Notes: a model not told the origin generated them from the letters alone. Counted from the first letter of the stretch, positions 1 through 8,751 are shown. The stretch: 64,000 nucleotides of DNA from Marinifilum sp. D714 (GCF_030851345.1 NZ_JALPNU010000001.1:310001-374000); one strand, 5' to 3'. Numbers and translations: made by a program.

Positions 1-6
1 TTCTGT

Positions 7-33
7 TCTACGAAGAATGCAGGACTACGTCCC
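7..33 (+). repeat. REP-like unit, family A
   Basis: A short TCTACGAAGA segment followed by a small imperfect palindrome, AGGACTACGTCCC. The same two-part unit recurs at 1516-1628 and on both sides of the RAYT transposase near 30.4-31.0 kb, so it is treated as one REP family. It lies just upstream of the first gene. No other function is visible. Confidence 0.6.
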
Positions 34-110
34 TTTTTCCAGCGAGCTTAAGCTTATAGCTTGTGCTCTTCAAAGCAAAAACAAAACAACTAACCTACAA
101 ACACCTTAGC

Positions 111-1496
111 ATGAAACCCAAAACAAGATTACTAATACTATTACTGCTGCTGATAACAGGCATCAGCTCTTTTGCGCAAAACAATTTAAGTCCGAAATAC
201 GATGAGCGAGTTGAATTGCTAAGTGTGGTGTTTCGATTGGCAAAATCGCCGGAATATATTAATAATGCAGTTAAGCTACATGCTGATGCTGCTGATGAAT
301 ACTTTAACAAGTATAGCAATCATGAAGTAGTGAAACTTGCCAAAAAACTTAGAAAGAAACGAGGTGTTGGCTATGATGCTGTTATGTCGATGGCCATTCA
401 CCTTGAAATTAAAAATAACTCGGTCTATTTTAATCCACAATTGAATAAAGATGGTTTGGATGATCGTTGGGGGGATTATGCTGAAGAATTTATTCTGGCA
501 CTTCGTCGTTTCTACCTGGAAAGTAAGTTTAATTCATTCTTTAAAGCCAACCAACAAATGTATGATTTGGCCGGTGAACGCTTTGAGCTTGTTTCCAATG
601 AAATTAAGATTGAATGGTTCGAAAAGTTTTTTGGCTATAAACCCAAAGGTCAATACCATATTGTTGTAGGTTTGCTACACCGTGGAAACTATGGCCCAAA
701 GTATGTAACAAAATCGGGTAAAGAAAACATATACTCCATTTTGAGTGCATATAAGGTTGACAGTACTGGATATCCAGTTTTTAAGAAGCACCAAAAGAGC
801 ACATTGGTTCATGAATTCTGCCACTCGTTTTGTAATCCATTAGGTGAAAAATATTACTCGGATATGGAATCGAAAGCAACGGATTTATTTGCCTCGGTTT
901 CAACTTTAATGAGAAGACAAGCCTATGGATCGGCACAAACCATGATTAATGAAATATTGGTGAGAGCTTCGACCATCAGGTATTTTGAAGACAATGGAGC
1001 TAGTAAAAATGTAGTGGAGAAATTACTTAATGCTGAAAAAGCTAAAGGTTTTCTGTGGATAGATGAATTGTATAAAGCATTAGAGCGATATTCATCTAAC
1101 CGATCGAAATACCCTACCCTAAATGATTTTATGCCCGAAATTGTAAAGGTGCAGAACAATTTAATAGCAGATGATTTGTTAAGCGAATTTAGGAGCAATT
1201 GCCCAAAGATTATTCGTACATCATTGAAACAGGGAACTAACAATGTAAGCACTTCTTTAAAGGAGATTATTGTAGAGTATGATAAACCAATGGCTAGCTA
1301 CGGAATAAGTGATAAAGGCAAACAGCCCAAAATGGATTTGGAATGGCAAAACAAAGAAAGAACCATTCTGTGTATTCATGTTGAACTAGAACCTAACACC
1401 AAGTACTTGCTTGATTTTCGTTCGGTTTTTAACGAGGACAAACAAGGCTTTCCTCTGCAAGAAAGTTTTGAGTTGGATTTTACAACTGGGGAATAA
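111..1496 (+). CDS. DUF4932 domain protein, secreted, metalloprotease-like
   Basis: A predicted secreted protein of 461 residues. The in-frame ATG at 111 is preferred over the more upstream start because it begins a textbook signal peptide (MKPKT, a leucine-rich core, then cleavage near SFAQ). A central HEFCH motif at about residues 234-238, followed by acidic residues, has the zinc-metallopeptidase HExxH pattern and is the hallmark of DUF4932 proteins common in Bacteroidota. The C-terminal roughly 100 residues look like an all-beta Big-like domain (DKPM..., LDFRSVFN...). The family has no firmly established substrate, so a periplasmic or extracellular peptidase is an inference. It stands alone between REP-like repeats. 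Confidence 0.7.
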   Translation: MKPKTRLLILLLLLITGISSFAQNNLSPKYDERVELLSVVFRLAKSPEYINNAVKLHADAADEYFNKYSNHEVVKLAKKLRKKRGVGYDAVMSMAIHLEIKNNSVYFNPQLNKDGLDDRWGDYAEEFILALRRFYLESKFNSFFKANQQMYDLAGERFELVSNEIKIEWFEKFFGYKPKGQYHIVVGLLHRGNYGPKYVTKSGKENIYSILSAYKVDSTGYPVFKKHQKSTLVHEFCHSFCNPLGEKYYSDMESKATDLFASVSTLMRRQAYGSAQTMINEILVRASTIRYFEDNGASKNVVEKLLNAEKAKGFLWIDELYKALERYSSNRSKYPTLNDFMPEIVKVQNNLIADDLLSEFRSNCPKIIRTSLKQGTNNVSTSLKEIIVEYDKPMASYGISDKGKQPKMDLEWQNKERTILCIHVELEPNTKYLLDFRSVFNEDKQGFPLQESFELDFTTGE

Positions 1497-1515
1497 GCAA
1501 GAACTAATCAGAAAT

Positions 1516-1628
1516 CAGGGCTACGCCCCCAGATTAATATGGTATCTTATTTTTCTACGAAGATTTTAGGGCTAACGCCCCAATTAATTCATATCTTTTG
1601 TACTACGAAAGACAAAGGGCTAGACCTC
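1516..1628 (+). repeat. Three REP-like units, family A
   Basis: Three degenerate copies in the same orientation: AGGGCTACGCCCC (about 1517-1529), TCTACGA...AGGGCTAACGCCCC (1554-1581) and TACTACGAAA...GGGCTAGACC (1601-1627). Each is a small GGGC/GCCC hairpin preceded, in the last two, by a CTACGAA box. They fill the gap between the DUF4932 gene and the next small gene. Confidence 0.6.
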
Positions 1629-1665
1629 TTTAATTTGATAATAAATACCCATAAAACACCACAAC

Positions 1666-1941
1666 ATGACTCTAAAAGAATTATTCGACATCGCAAAATT
1701 GCAACTCCAGGATTTAACCGATCTGGATACTCCTGATTTTAGATTAGAGCAAGCAGAATTACTAAAAGAGGATGACATTTGGGAGATTGTAGTGTCCTAT
1801 TTGGTTGAGGATACCAATAAAAATACAATTCCATCGGCTGCTTTGACTTCTGAACATCATTTTCAGAGAGTATTTAAAAAGATTAGAATTGATAAGGAGA
1901 AAAATGTAGTTGGTTTCTATATGTATGATAGCAGAAAGTAA
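1666..1941 (+). CDS. Small conserved-looking hypothetical protein
   Basis: A 91-residue acidic protein with no signal peptide or membrane segment. The N-terminal 30 residues look helical (LKELFDIAKLQLQDL), followed by alternating hydrophobic strands (WEIVVSYLVE, VFKKIRIDKEKNVVGFYMY). The layout weakly recalls GvpO-type small domains (Trp-Glu-Ile-Val strand, then a basic-Ile-Asp-x-(E/D)-G/N strand), but nothing else here concerns gas vesicles, so no function is assigned. The ATG at 1666 lies downstream of a run of REP-like units. The 1942-2150 gap after it holds no gene. Confidence 0.55.
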   Translation: MTLKELFDIAKLQLQDLTDLDTPDFRLEQAELLKEDDIWEIVVSYLVEDTNKNTIPSAALTSEHHFQRVFKKIRIDKEKNVVGFYMYDSRK

Positions 1942-2150
1942 TTCTACTCGAATTCAGCAAATTAAATATATCCCCTAGCTAACATCAAATTATAATTGGT
2001 ATTGGTGAGGGGGATTCTTTACAAATAATATAAGCGATATATTTTTAATGTTTAATTGATTTGGTAACTTGGGAGACTAAAACATAGAGGTTGTCTATTC
2101 TAAATTCAACAATCTATTTCTGCATGACTATAGATTTATTTTATAGAAAA

Positions 2151-2792
2151 ATGAAATATATAAAAAAAACATTTAAAACTTTGTTTTTCATAGTTATTCT
2201 ATTTTTGATTGGTATCTATGGATCTAATAAATTGGTTGAAAAAGCTGTCGCAGATAAAATCTACAATAGCACAACGAAAATCCCTCATAATAAAGTAGGC
2301 CTATTTCTTGGTACGGCCAAGTATGTATCAAATGGCCAGATTAATCTCTATTACAAGTACAGAATTGATGCTGCTGTAGCATTATTCAGAGCTGGTAAAA
2401 TTAAGTTTATCCTTGTAAGTGGAGACAATTCAACCAAGGAGTATGATGAGCCATCAACCATAAAAGAAGACTTGGTTAATAAAGGTATCCCTGCCAATAA
2501 TATATACCTAGATTATGCAGGGTTTAGAACTCTAGATTCTGTTGTTCGCTGTAAAAAGATTTTTGGTCAGAATAGCATCACCATTATCTCTCAACAATTT
2601 CACAATGAAAGAGCCATTTATATTGCCAATTGCAAAGATATTCATGCGATTGGTTTTAATGCTAAAGATGTTAGTGTGCATTATGGTTTTAAAACTCAGC
2701 TTAGAGAAAAGCTTGCCAGAGTTAAAATGGTAATTGATTTGGTAATTGGTAAAGAGCCGAAGTTTCTTGGTGATAAAATTGAAATAAAATGA
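2151..2792 (+). CDS. sanA: SanA/ElyC-like envelope protein (DUF218, YdcF family)
   Basis: Encodes about 213 residues. The ATG at 2151 directly precedes a basic cap and one N-terminal membrane helix (LFFIVILFLIGIYG), so upstream in-frame starts (2091 TTG, 2124 ATG) are less likely. The body is a DUF218 domain: VGLFLGTAKYVSNGQ resembles the SanA 'vvLGtak...nG..N.yy..R' signature, followed by RIDAAVALFRAGKIKFILVSGDN, Y.EP..IKEDLVNKGIP, and SQQFHNERAIYIA. SanA proteins are inner-membrane proteins linked to envelope barrier function and vancomycin exclusion; the biochemical reaction is not settled. It overlaps the next start codon (ATGA), suggesting coupled translation. Confidence 0.82.
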   Translation: MKYIKKTFKTLFFIVILFLIGIYGSNKLVEKAVADKIYNSTTKIPHNKVGLFLGTAKYVSNGQINLYYKYRIDAAVALFRAGKIKFILVSGDNSTKEYDEPSTIKEDLVNKGIPANNIYLDYAGFRTLDSVVRCKKIFGQNSITIISQQFHNERAIYIANCKDIHAIGFNAKDVSVHYGFKTQLREKLARVKMVIDLVIGKEPKFLGDKIEIK

Positions 2793-3178
2793 AAACAAAA
2801 CGATTAATGACCTGCGAATCGCCAATAGAGGCCAATATTATAAAAGGGCGACTAGAAAATGAGGGAATTAGATGCTTTGTGACGAATGAAAATTTCTCAA
2901 ATTTAATGCCTCATTATAATAGAATATTGGGTTCAGGAGCTGAGCTTATGATCGATCAGGACGATTACAAGAAAGCTGTTGAGATATTAGAATTGAACTC
3001 TCGGAAAGAAATAGTTTGTCCTAATTGTAATTCGAAAAATATTAAAATGAGCTTGGGCAAGAACTGGTTTAAAAAGGCAGTTGTTATCGTAATCTCTTTA
3101 TTTTCTTCTGTTCCTTTTAACAATATTAACAGTACATATATGTGCAAAGATTGCAATATAGAGTTTAAAAACAGGTAG
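2789..3178 (+). CDS. DUF2007 (putative signal-transducing) protein with zinc ribbon
   Basis: 129 residues. The N-terminal half (about residues 5-70) matches the DUF2007 fold: a ferredoxin-like unit with SPIEANIIKGRLENEGIRCFV and a later D(Q/D)DYKKAVEIL helix. The C-terminal half carries two CxxC knuckles, CPNC and CKDC, that should bind zinc, separated by a short hydrophobic stretch (AVVIVISLFSSVP) that could be one membrane helix. It starts inside the stop codon of the SanA-like gene (ATGA), so the two are probably one transcription unit. DUF2007 proteins have no established role. Confidence 0.75.
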   Translation: MKTKRLMTCESPIEANIIKGRLENEGIRCFVTNENFSNLMPHYNRILGSGAELMIDQDDYKKAVEILELNSRKEIVCPNCNSKNIKMSLGKNWFKKAVVIVISLFSSVPFNNINSTYMCKDCNIEFKNR

Positions 3179-3240
3179 AAGTAATAAAGAAAAGAATTCT
3201 TCATTATTCTACTACAGAAAACAAACACTAATAACCAATA

Positions 3241-4098
3241 ATGATTCTAACTCAAATTAACTGGAATCCAGATCCAGAAATCATTAACATTTTTGGCATA
3301 TCGATACGATATTACAGTTTACTATTTCTCAGTGGCATTCTATTGTCGATTACTGTTTTGAAATGGATATTTAAACAGGAAAAACTCCCCGAAGCCAATT
3401 TAGAAAAGCTTTCGATGTATGGAATAATTGGTATTCTGCTTGGTGCCCGCCTAGGACATTGTTTATTTTACGAGCCTAGCTATTACTTTAATCATCCTTT
3501 GGAAATATTATTGCCAATACAATTCACATCCAATGGTGGATTTGAGTTTACTGGTTATAGAGGGTTGGCAAGTCATGGTGGTGCGCTAGGCTTAATCATT
3601 GCCCTGTTTGTTTATTCGCGCAAAACCAAACATGCCATGCTCGACACCATCGATTTAATTGCTGTTGTTACAGGATTGAGTGCTGGATTTATCCGTTTGG
3701 CCAATTTAATGAATTCTGAAATTGTTGGTATGCCAAGCACAAAACCATGGGCTTTTGTTTTCGAAAGAATCGATAACATTCCTCGTCATCCAGCACAATT
3801 GTACGAAGCAATTTGTTACTTCTTGATTTTTGCTTTTATGCTGTTTTTGTATAAAACCAAGAGAGCGAAATTCAAAAATGGAGTATTTTTTGGAACTGTA
3901 CTGTTTCTCATATTTACAGCTCGCTTTTTTATTGAGTTTGTTAAGGAAAATCAGGTAGCATTCGAATCGGGGATGCAATTCAACATGGGACAATTGCTTA
4001 GCATTCCCTATATTATAGTTGGCCTTGGATTTATCGCTTATGGAATCAACAAAACACGAAAACAATTGAGTTTGCAGGTTAAAAGCATAGAGAAATAA
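3241..4098 (+). CDS. lgt: Prolipoprotein diacylglyceryl transferase Lgt
   Basis: Transfers the diacylglyceryl group from phosphatidylglycerol to the lipobox cysteine of prelipoproteins at the inner membrane, the first step of lipoprotein maturation. The 285-residue length and about seven hydrophobic segments fit the family. Hallmarks seen: ISIRYYSLLFLSGI near the N-terminus, GARLGHCLFYEP, the SHGGALG loop (His of the HGG motif), the Lgt signature region IRLANLMNSEIVG, and RHPAQLYEA before the final membrane segments. Lipoproteins that would be its substrates lie close by (the GH20 enzyme at 4912, the HlyD-like protein at 43282). It follows the DUF2007 gene by 62 bp and may share its transcript. 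Confidence 0.95.
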   Translation: MILTQINWNPDPEIINIFGISIRYYSLLFLSGILLSITVLKWIFKQEKLPEANLEKLSMYGIIGILLGARLGHCLFYEPSYYFNHPLEILLPIQFTSNGGFEFTGYRGLASHGGALGLIIALFVYSRKTKHAMLDTIDLIAVVTGLSAGFIRLANLMNSEIVGMPSTKPWAFVFERIDNIPRHPAQLYEAICYFLIFAFMLFLYKTKRAKFKNGVFFGTVLFLIFTARFFIEFVKENQVAFESGMQFNMGQLLSIPYIIVGLGFIAYGINKTRKQLSLQVKSIEK

Positions 4099-4271
4099 GT
4101 CCAGAATATTCAGGTAAAATTCATTATTCAAACCTCTAAAATCCGTGTAATAGCAAAAAATATAAATTCATTGGCAGTTAATTTATATTTAGTCCAATAT
4201 ATATTTAGACATATTGTTTTGTATGATTTGGTAAATTTATGCGTTCTATGACCTAAAAAAATTAACCAATT

Positions 4272-4871
4272 ATGAAGGAAAAACAAGAAGAAAAATTGTA
4301 TATCTGTAAGCCTTGTGGCTATGTAATGAAGGAAAGTGAACTACAGGATGTGTGCCCTGCTTGTGGTTTGCCAAAGAAAGTATTCGAACAATACAAAGAA
4401 AGAATGTCTCCTGGACGTAGTAGAATTTTACATTTGGATTTGCATCCTATTGCGGTTCACTTCCCTCAAACCACTTTGGTTTTTGCTTTACAGGCATTGT
4501 TGATCAATCTATTCTTCCCAAATTTCTATCCCGAAATTTTATTGGGCACAGCAAAATTCTCGGCAGTAATTTTTCCATTTACTGTTTTTGGTGCTTTTTT
4601 AAGTGGAATGATCGATGGAAAATTGCGTTTTAAATCGGTAACTACTCCTATTCTTAAAAAGAAAATCATATACAGCAGCATAATGCTCATTGCATCCTTT
4701 TTTACACCATTTTTGGCATGGAAAGGAATTGATGATTTACAATCGAAAATTCTGTTATTGACTTGCGGCACTATTGCTCTAATTTGTGGTATTGTACTTG
4801 GTCATGCCGGCAAACGATTAATGAATATCGGTATGGGTGGTGCTGTTAAAATTTGGGGAAGGAAGTTTTAA
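4272..4871 (+). CDS. Rubredoxin-like domain fused to DUF2231 membrane protein
   Basis: 199 residues in two parts. Residues 10-32 hold CKPC (C12, C15) and CPAC (C28, C31), a compact rubredoxin-like iron knuckle of the type seen at the end of rubrerythrins (12 residues between pairs). From residue 53 onward the DUF2231 pattern begins (LHPIAVHFPQT), followed by four hydrophobic helices and conserved GMIDGK and LGHAGKRL. The architecture suggests a membrane-anchored electron carrier whose iron site faces the cytoplasm, but no partner is encoded next to it. DUF2231 function is unknown. Confidence 0.8.
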   Translation: MKEKQEEKLYICKPCGYVMKESELQDVCPACGLPKKVFEQYKERMSPGRSRILHLDLHPIAVHFPQTTLVFALQALLINLFFPNFYPEILLGTAKFSAVIFPFTVFGAFLSGMIDGKLRFKSVTTPILKKKIIYSSIMLIASFFTPFLAWKGIDDLQSKILLLTCGTIALICGIVLGHAGKRLMNIGMGGAVKIWGRKF

Positions 4872-4911
4872 AAGGATCATATTTTACCATTCAATCTTTT
4901 AAATAATAACA

Positions 4912-6606
4912 ATGAAGAATCTACTCTTAACTTTGGCATGCATTTTTACTTTAGCATCCTGCAATAATAAAATGAAGGATTACGTAAATTCCGATCGGGA
5001 TTATGCCATTATACCTAAACCAATTGATTTACAAGTTAAAAATGGTCGGTTTGTTATCGATCAAAACACTAAAGTATCAGGTAGCAAAAATCTGGAAGCC
5101 GAAGGTCATTATCTTGCAGAGATTTTATCACTTTCAACAGGTAAAAAAATCATATTTTCAGATCAAACTAAGGGCAATATTAATTTGATTATAGATTCTT
5201 CGTTGAAATCTGACGAAGCTTACACTTTATCGGTTGATTGCAATGAGGTTAAAATTAGTGGTAAAACCGCCAAAGGTGTATTCTATGGTATACAAAGTTT
5301 GCGTCAACTAATTCAAAATAAAGATCTTTTGGGAAATGAATCTGCTGAGATTGCCAGTATTCCTGCTACTCTTATCAATGATGCCCCAAGATATGCTTAC
5401 AGAGGCATGCATTTGGATGTAGCCCGTCATTTCTTTTCGATAGATTTCATTAAACGATACATTGATATTTTGGCAATGCACAAAATGAATTCATTTCATT
5501 GGCATTTGACCGAAGATCAAGGTTGGCGAATCGAAATCAAGAAATATCCAAAACTAACCGAAGTAGGTGCATGGAGAAATGGAACCATTGTAGGCAATTT
5601 CCCTGGGAGTAAAAATGACAACCTGAAATATGGTGGTTATTATACTCAGGACGAGGTAAAAGAAGTTATTGCTTATGCAGCAAAAAATTACATCACTGTA
5701 ATTCCGGAGATTGAACTTCCTGGTCATAGCAGTGCTGCTATTGCCGCCTACCCTTTCTTAAGTTGTTTCCCGAAAGAAAAAAGCATCGTACCTAAAAATA
5801 TGATTTCTGAAGGATCAAAAGAAGCACAAAAAAAAGGAACCCCTAAAATTGTTCAGGAATCATGGGGCGTATATGATGATGTTTATTGCGCTGGAAAGGA
5901 AGAAACATTTGAGGTACTGGAAAATATCCTAAGCGAAGTAATTGAATTGTTCCCTTCGAAATACATCCACATTGGCGGCGATGAGTGTCCGAAAGGAAAC
6001 TGGAAAATATGTCCGCATTGTCAGAAAAGAAAAAAAAAGCACGGCTTAAAGGATGAACATGAACTACAAAGCTATTTTATCCAACGCATAGAGAAGTTTT
6101 TGAACAACAAAGGAAAAAATATCATTGGATGGGATGAAATTCTGGAAGGTGGTTTGGCTCCAAATGCTACAGTGATGTCGTGGAGAGGCAGTAAGGGTGG
6201 TATTGACGCTGCAAATGCTGATCACAATGTAATCATGTCGCCAAACTCTCATTGCTACTTTGATCATTATCAAGCCAAAGACAGAACCAATGAACCCATT
6301 GCAATTGGCGGTTTTCTTCCTGTAGAAAAGGTTTATTCTTTCGATCCTACTCCAGATGAATTGGAAGTAAGCAAACACAAATACATTTTGGGTGGTCAAG
6401 CAAATTTATGGACAGAATACATCGGAACTGAAGAATATGCCGAATATATGCTGTTACCAAGATTAACTGCCCTTTCGGAATCATTGTGGTCGCAGAAAAA
6501 AATGAAAAACTGGGATGATTTTAAAATGAGATTATCCACCTTTAGAAAAAAGTATGACGAATTGGGCTTAAATTACGCCAAGCATGTTTTCGAGAACAAA
6601 GAGTAA
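4912..6606 (+). CDS. Beta-N-acetylhexosaminidase lipoprotein (GH20)
   Basis: Removes terminal beta-linked GlcNAc or GalNAc from chitin- or glycan-derived oligosaccharides. 564 residues with a type II signal peptide (lipobox LASC, Cys17), so it should be lipid-anchored. Residues about 30-155 form the GH20b domain. The catalytic TIM barrel starts at AYRGMHLDVARHFF, has HWHLTEDQGWRIEIKKYP, PEIELPGHSSAAIAAYP, and the catalytic Asp-Glu pair in HIGGDECPKGNW (D357-E358). The C-terminal part has GGQANLWTEY and the usual E-x-LWS motif. It is a single gene ended by a hairpin. Confidence 0.93.
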   Translation: MKNLLLTLACIFTLASCNNKMKDYVNSDRDYAIIPKPIDLQVKNGRFVIDQNTKVSGSKNLEAEGHYLAEILSLSTGKKIIFSDQTKGNINLIIDSSLKSDEAYTLSVDCNEVKISGKTAKGVFYGIQSLRQLIQNKDLLGNESAEIASIPATLINDAPRYAYRGMHLDVARHFFSIDFIKRYIDILAMHKMNSFHWHLTEDQGWRIEIKKYPKLTEVGAWRNGTIVGNFPGSKNDNLKYGGYYTQDEVKEVIAYAAKNYITVIPEIELPGHSSAAIAAYPFLSCFPKEKSIVPKNMISEGSKEAQKKGTPKIVQESWGVYDDVYCAGKEETFEVLENILSEVIELFPSKYIHIGGDECPKGNWKICPHCQKRKKKHGLKDEHELQSYFIQRIEKFLNNKGKNIIGWDEILEGGLAPNATVMSWRGSKGGIDAANADHNVIMSPNSHCYFDHYQAKDRTNEPIAIGGFLPVEKVYSFDPTPDELEVSKHKYILGGQANLWTEYIGTEEYAEYMLLPRLTALSESLWSQKKMKNWDDFKMRLSTFRKKYDELGLNYAKHVFENKE

Positions 6607-6629
6607 ACTCCAAATAAAAGAATAAATAT

Positions 6630-6664
6630 GAAGGCAATTTCCAATTATGGAAGTTGCCTTCTTG
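6630..6664 (+). terminator. Hairpin terminator after the GH20 gene
   Basis: AAGGCAATTTCCA pairs with TGGAAGTTGCCTT around a 4-5 base loop, followed by a short T-containing tract. It separates the hexosaminidase from the downstream Crp/Fnr regulator. Confidence 0.65.
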
Positions 6665-6717
6665 CATAATTCAACTCTCACATCTATTTTTAGAGTTCAA
6701 GAAAGAAATCAATTGCA

Positions 6718-7305
6718 ATGACTACTCCTGAAGAAAACAAACTTATCTACTACGTAAAAAAATGGGTGAACATCACCAAGGATGATGAATCAGCAATTTT
6801 ATCCGCATTTGAACAAGCTACGATTAGAAAGAAAAAAGATCTCTTGGTACCGGGAGAAATTTGCAAATACAATTATTTCATTGTAAAAGGATGCATGCGT
6901 ACTTATTATATAGATGATAAAGGAGTTGAGCACATCTATCATCTTAGGTTTGATAATAATTGGATTGGTGACCTTGAAAGTTTTTTCAGTCAAAAACCTT
7001 CGAAGTACTACATTGAAGCACTTGAGGACACTCAGTATATTCGCATTTCGAAAGATCGATTGGATCAGTTATATGATGAAGTTCCTGCTTTTGATCGTTA
7101 CTTTAGAATCCTTTTTCAAAAGGCGTATGTAAACACACTAAAGCGCTTAAATGCAAATATGTGGGAACCTGCCATTGACAGATACAACGACATGTTAAAG
7201 GAACATCCTGATATGTTTCAAAGAGTTCCACTTACATATATTGCCTCTTACCTTGGGATAACACCAGAAAGTCTTAGTAGAATCAGAAAGAAAAATAATC
7301 GTTAG
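6718..7305 (+). CDS. Crp/Fnr-family transcriptional regulator
   Basis: 195 residues: an N-terminal cyclic-nucleotide-binding-like beta roll (about 25-115, with VPGEICKYNYFIVKGCMR) and a C-terminal winged helix whose recognition helix is YIASYLGITPESLSRIRKK. No N-terminal cysteine cluster is present, so it is not an oxygen-sensing [4Fe-4S] FNR, and the cNMP pocket signature (FGE...R(S/T)A) is absent (GDLESFFSQ instead), as in most Bacteroidota members. An FNR/Crp-type palindrome lies 58 bp downstream, before the YceI/azoreductase genes, making those its probable targets. Confidence 0.85.
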   Translation: MTTPEENKLIYYVKKWVNITKDDESAILSAFEQATIRKKKDLLVPGEICKYNYFIVKGCMRTYYIDDKGVEHIYHLRFDNNWIGDLESFFSQKPSKYYIEALEDTQYIRISKDRLDQLYDEVPAFDRYFRILFQKAYVNTLKRLNANMWEPAIDRYNDMLKEHPDMFQRVPLTYIASYLGITPESLSRIRKKNNR

Positions 7306-7362
7306 AAATTCTGATTTTATATTTCTCCTCCAACCCTATTATCTATTTTTTTCAAACTTCAC

Positions 7363-7376
7363 TTGACTTAGATCAA
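7363..7376 (+). promoter_or_regulatory. FNR/Crp-type palindrome upstream of the YceI gene
   Basis: TTGACTTAGATCAA differs from the FNR consensus TTGAT-N4-ATCAA at one position. It lies between the Crp/Fnr regulator and the YceI/azoR genes. It is also embedded in a longer inverted pair, ACTTGAC (7361-7367) and GTCAAGT (7395-7401). Centre is about 66 bp upstream of the start predicted from the -7 box at 7422. Confidence 0.6.
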
Positions 7377-7421
7377 TTTTATTTCTTAACACAGGTCAAG
7401 TACTTCAAGATTTCATGCATT

Positions 7422-7429
7422 TACATTTG
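7422..7429 (+). promoter_or_regulatory. Bacteroidota -7 element for the YceI gene
   Basis: TACATTTG fits the Bacteroidota sigma-A -7 consensus TAnnTTTG, 60 bp upstream of the YceI start. No clear -33 TTTG is present, which would suit an activator-dependent promoter with the upstream palindrome. Confidence 0.45.
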
Positions 7430-7488
7430 CATTAAAAGAAATTCAAATCAGAAGAATTCAATTTAATACAACAAATAAATTATAAGTC

Positions 7489-8052
7489 ATGAAGAAAGTA
7501 AGTTTATTATTGGTGCTATTGTTTGTAATTGGCATATCAGTATTTGCACAAAAAAACGAAGTTAAGATTAATGAATCTCAAGTTAAATGGACTGGAACAA
7601 AAATAGGTGGATCTCATAACGGAGAAATCAAAATTGAACATGGATTCCTTTCTTTAAAGAATGATCAAATTGTTGGCGGTGAAATTGTAATGGACATGAA
7701 CAGCATTACCGTTACTGATATTGAAGACCAGGGATACAATCAAAAATTAGTTGGCCATTTAAAGTCAGATGATTTCTTTGGAGTTGAGAAATATTCAAAC
7801 TCGAAGTTTGTGGTAAGCAAGGCAACAAATTTTGCAGATGGTAAGGCAAAAGTTACCGGAGAACTAACCATCAAAGGCAAAACGGAAAGCCTAAGCTTTG
7901 ATGTTTTTAAAAATGGAAACACTTACACCGCACAACTTAAGGTTGACCGATCAAAATTTGATGTTCGATATGGTTCAAACTCATTCTTTGACAACTTAGG
8001 CGATAAAGCCATTGGAGATATTTTCACTCTAGACATTATCCTTAGCATTTAA
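7489..8052 (+). CDS. YceI-family periplasmic lipid-binding protein
   Basis: 187 residues with a cleavable signal peptide (MKKVSLLLVLL..., cleavage near VFAQ). The mature protein has the YceI lipocalin-like pattern: ESQVKWTGTKIGGSHNGEIKIEHG at its start, a middle segment with HLKSDDFFGVEKYSN (the conserved H-L-x(S/K)-D-F-F-x-V-x-x-(Y/F)-P-x region), and RSKFDVRYGS near the end. YceI proteins bind isoprenoid or polyprenyl lipids; the physiological ligand here is unknown. It is probably co-transcribed with the azoreductase 61 bp downstream and controlled by the Crp/Fnr protein upstream. Confidence 0.9.
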   Translation: MKKVSLLLVLLFVIGISVFAQKNEVKINESQVKWTGTKIGGSHNGEIKIEHGFLSLKNDQIVGGEIVMDMNSITVTDIEDQGYNQKLVGHLKSDDFFGVEKYSNSKFVVSKATNFADGKAKVTGELTIKGKTESLSFDVFKNGNTYTAQLKVDRSKFDVRYGSNSFFDNLGDKAIGDIFTLDIILSI

Positions 8053-8113
8053 TTTCTCATCAAGTATTAAGTGGGATTAATTCTATGCCATTCCAATTAA
8101 AAACAAAAAGATC

Positions 8114-8725
8114 ATGAATATTTTAATAGTAAAATACCTACCATCAGGAAGTAAATCGAATACTCTTGGTTTATTAAACCACTTTACAGAAAATTTAAGT
8201 TCAGAACACAATATCATGGAAGTTGACTTGCTTAAATCTCCTCCAAAATATTTCGATGAACTTACATTAGCGGCATATACCAAAAGAAACTTTGGTGGAT
8301 TGCAACTTGATTCAATAGAATCAGAATCCATAAAGCCAATAGATGCCCTAAATGAACAATTTATGAATGCTGACTTGGTATTACTAGCTCTTCCTATGCA
8401 CAATTTTTCATTACCAGGAATCGTAAAAGTATATTTAGATGCGATCATGCAAAGCGGTAAAGTATTCAAATATGAAAATGGAGCTCCCGTTGGATTAATG
8501 AATAAAATGAAGTTTGTAACACTTTATACCAGTGCAGGTAAATATCTGGGTGATTATGAATTTCTAGATAATGTAAAAACTCTTCTAAAAATAGAGCTCG
8601 ATTTTATGGGCATTACGGATTATGACTTTGTTCATGCTAGTAGTGGAAATCCTGATAGCATCGAATCAGAATTTGCAAATGCAAAACAAAAAATTGATCA
8701 GATTATTAAAAACTGGAACTTGTAA
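8114..8725 (+). CDS. azoR: FMN-dependent NAD(P)H azoreductase/quinone reductase AzoR
   Basis: 203-residue flavodoxin-like fold enzyme that reduces quinones and azo compounds by two electrons using NADH and FMN. Visible features: N-terminal strand and FMN-phosphate loop LIVKYLPSGSKSNTLGLLNHF, DLVLLALPMHNFSLPGIVKVYLDAIMQSGKVFKYENGAPVGLM (the PMYNF and YLD motifs typical of AzoR), and LYTSAGKYLGDYEFLD. It follows the YceI gene closely and faces the nitroreductase gene across a shared terminator. Context suggests electrophile or redox stress defence. Confidence 0.92.
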   Translation: MNILIVKYLPSGSKSNTLGLLNHFTENLSSEHNIMEVDLLKSPPKYFDELTLAAYTKRNFGGLQLDSIESESIKPIDALNEQFMNADLVLLALPMHNFSLPGIVKVYLDAIMQSGKVFKYENGAPVGLMNKMKFVTLYTSAGKYLGDYEFLDNVKTLLKIELDFMGITDYDFVHASSGNPDSIESEFANAKQKIDQIIKNWNL

Positions 8726-8751
8726 TCCACAAGAAATAAATATAGCTATAG

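Noticed and set aside
1666-1941. Gas vesicle protein GvpO
   Set aside because: The likeness is limited to a strand pattern and no other gas vesicle gene is present.
6718-7305. Oxygen-sensing [4Fe-4S] FNR
   Set aside because: The N-terminal cysteine cluster is missing; only the general Crp/Fnr family is supported.
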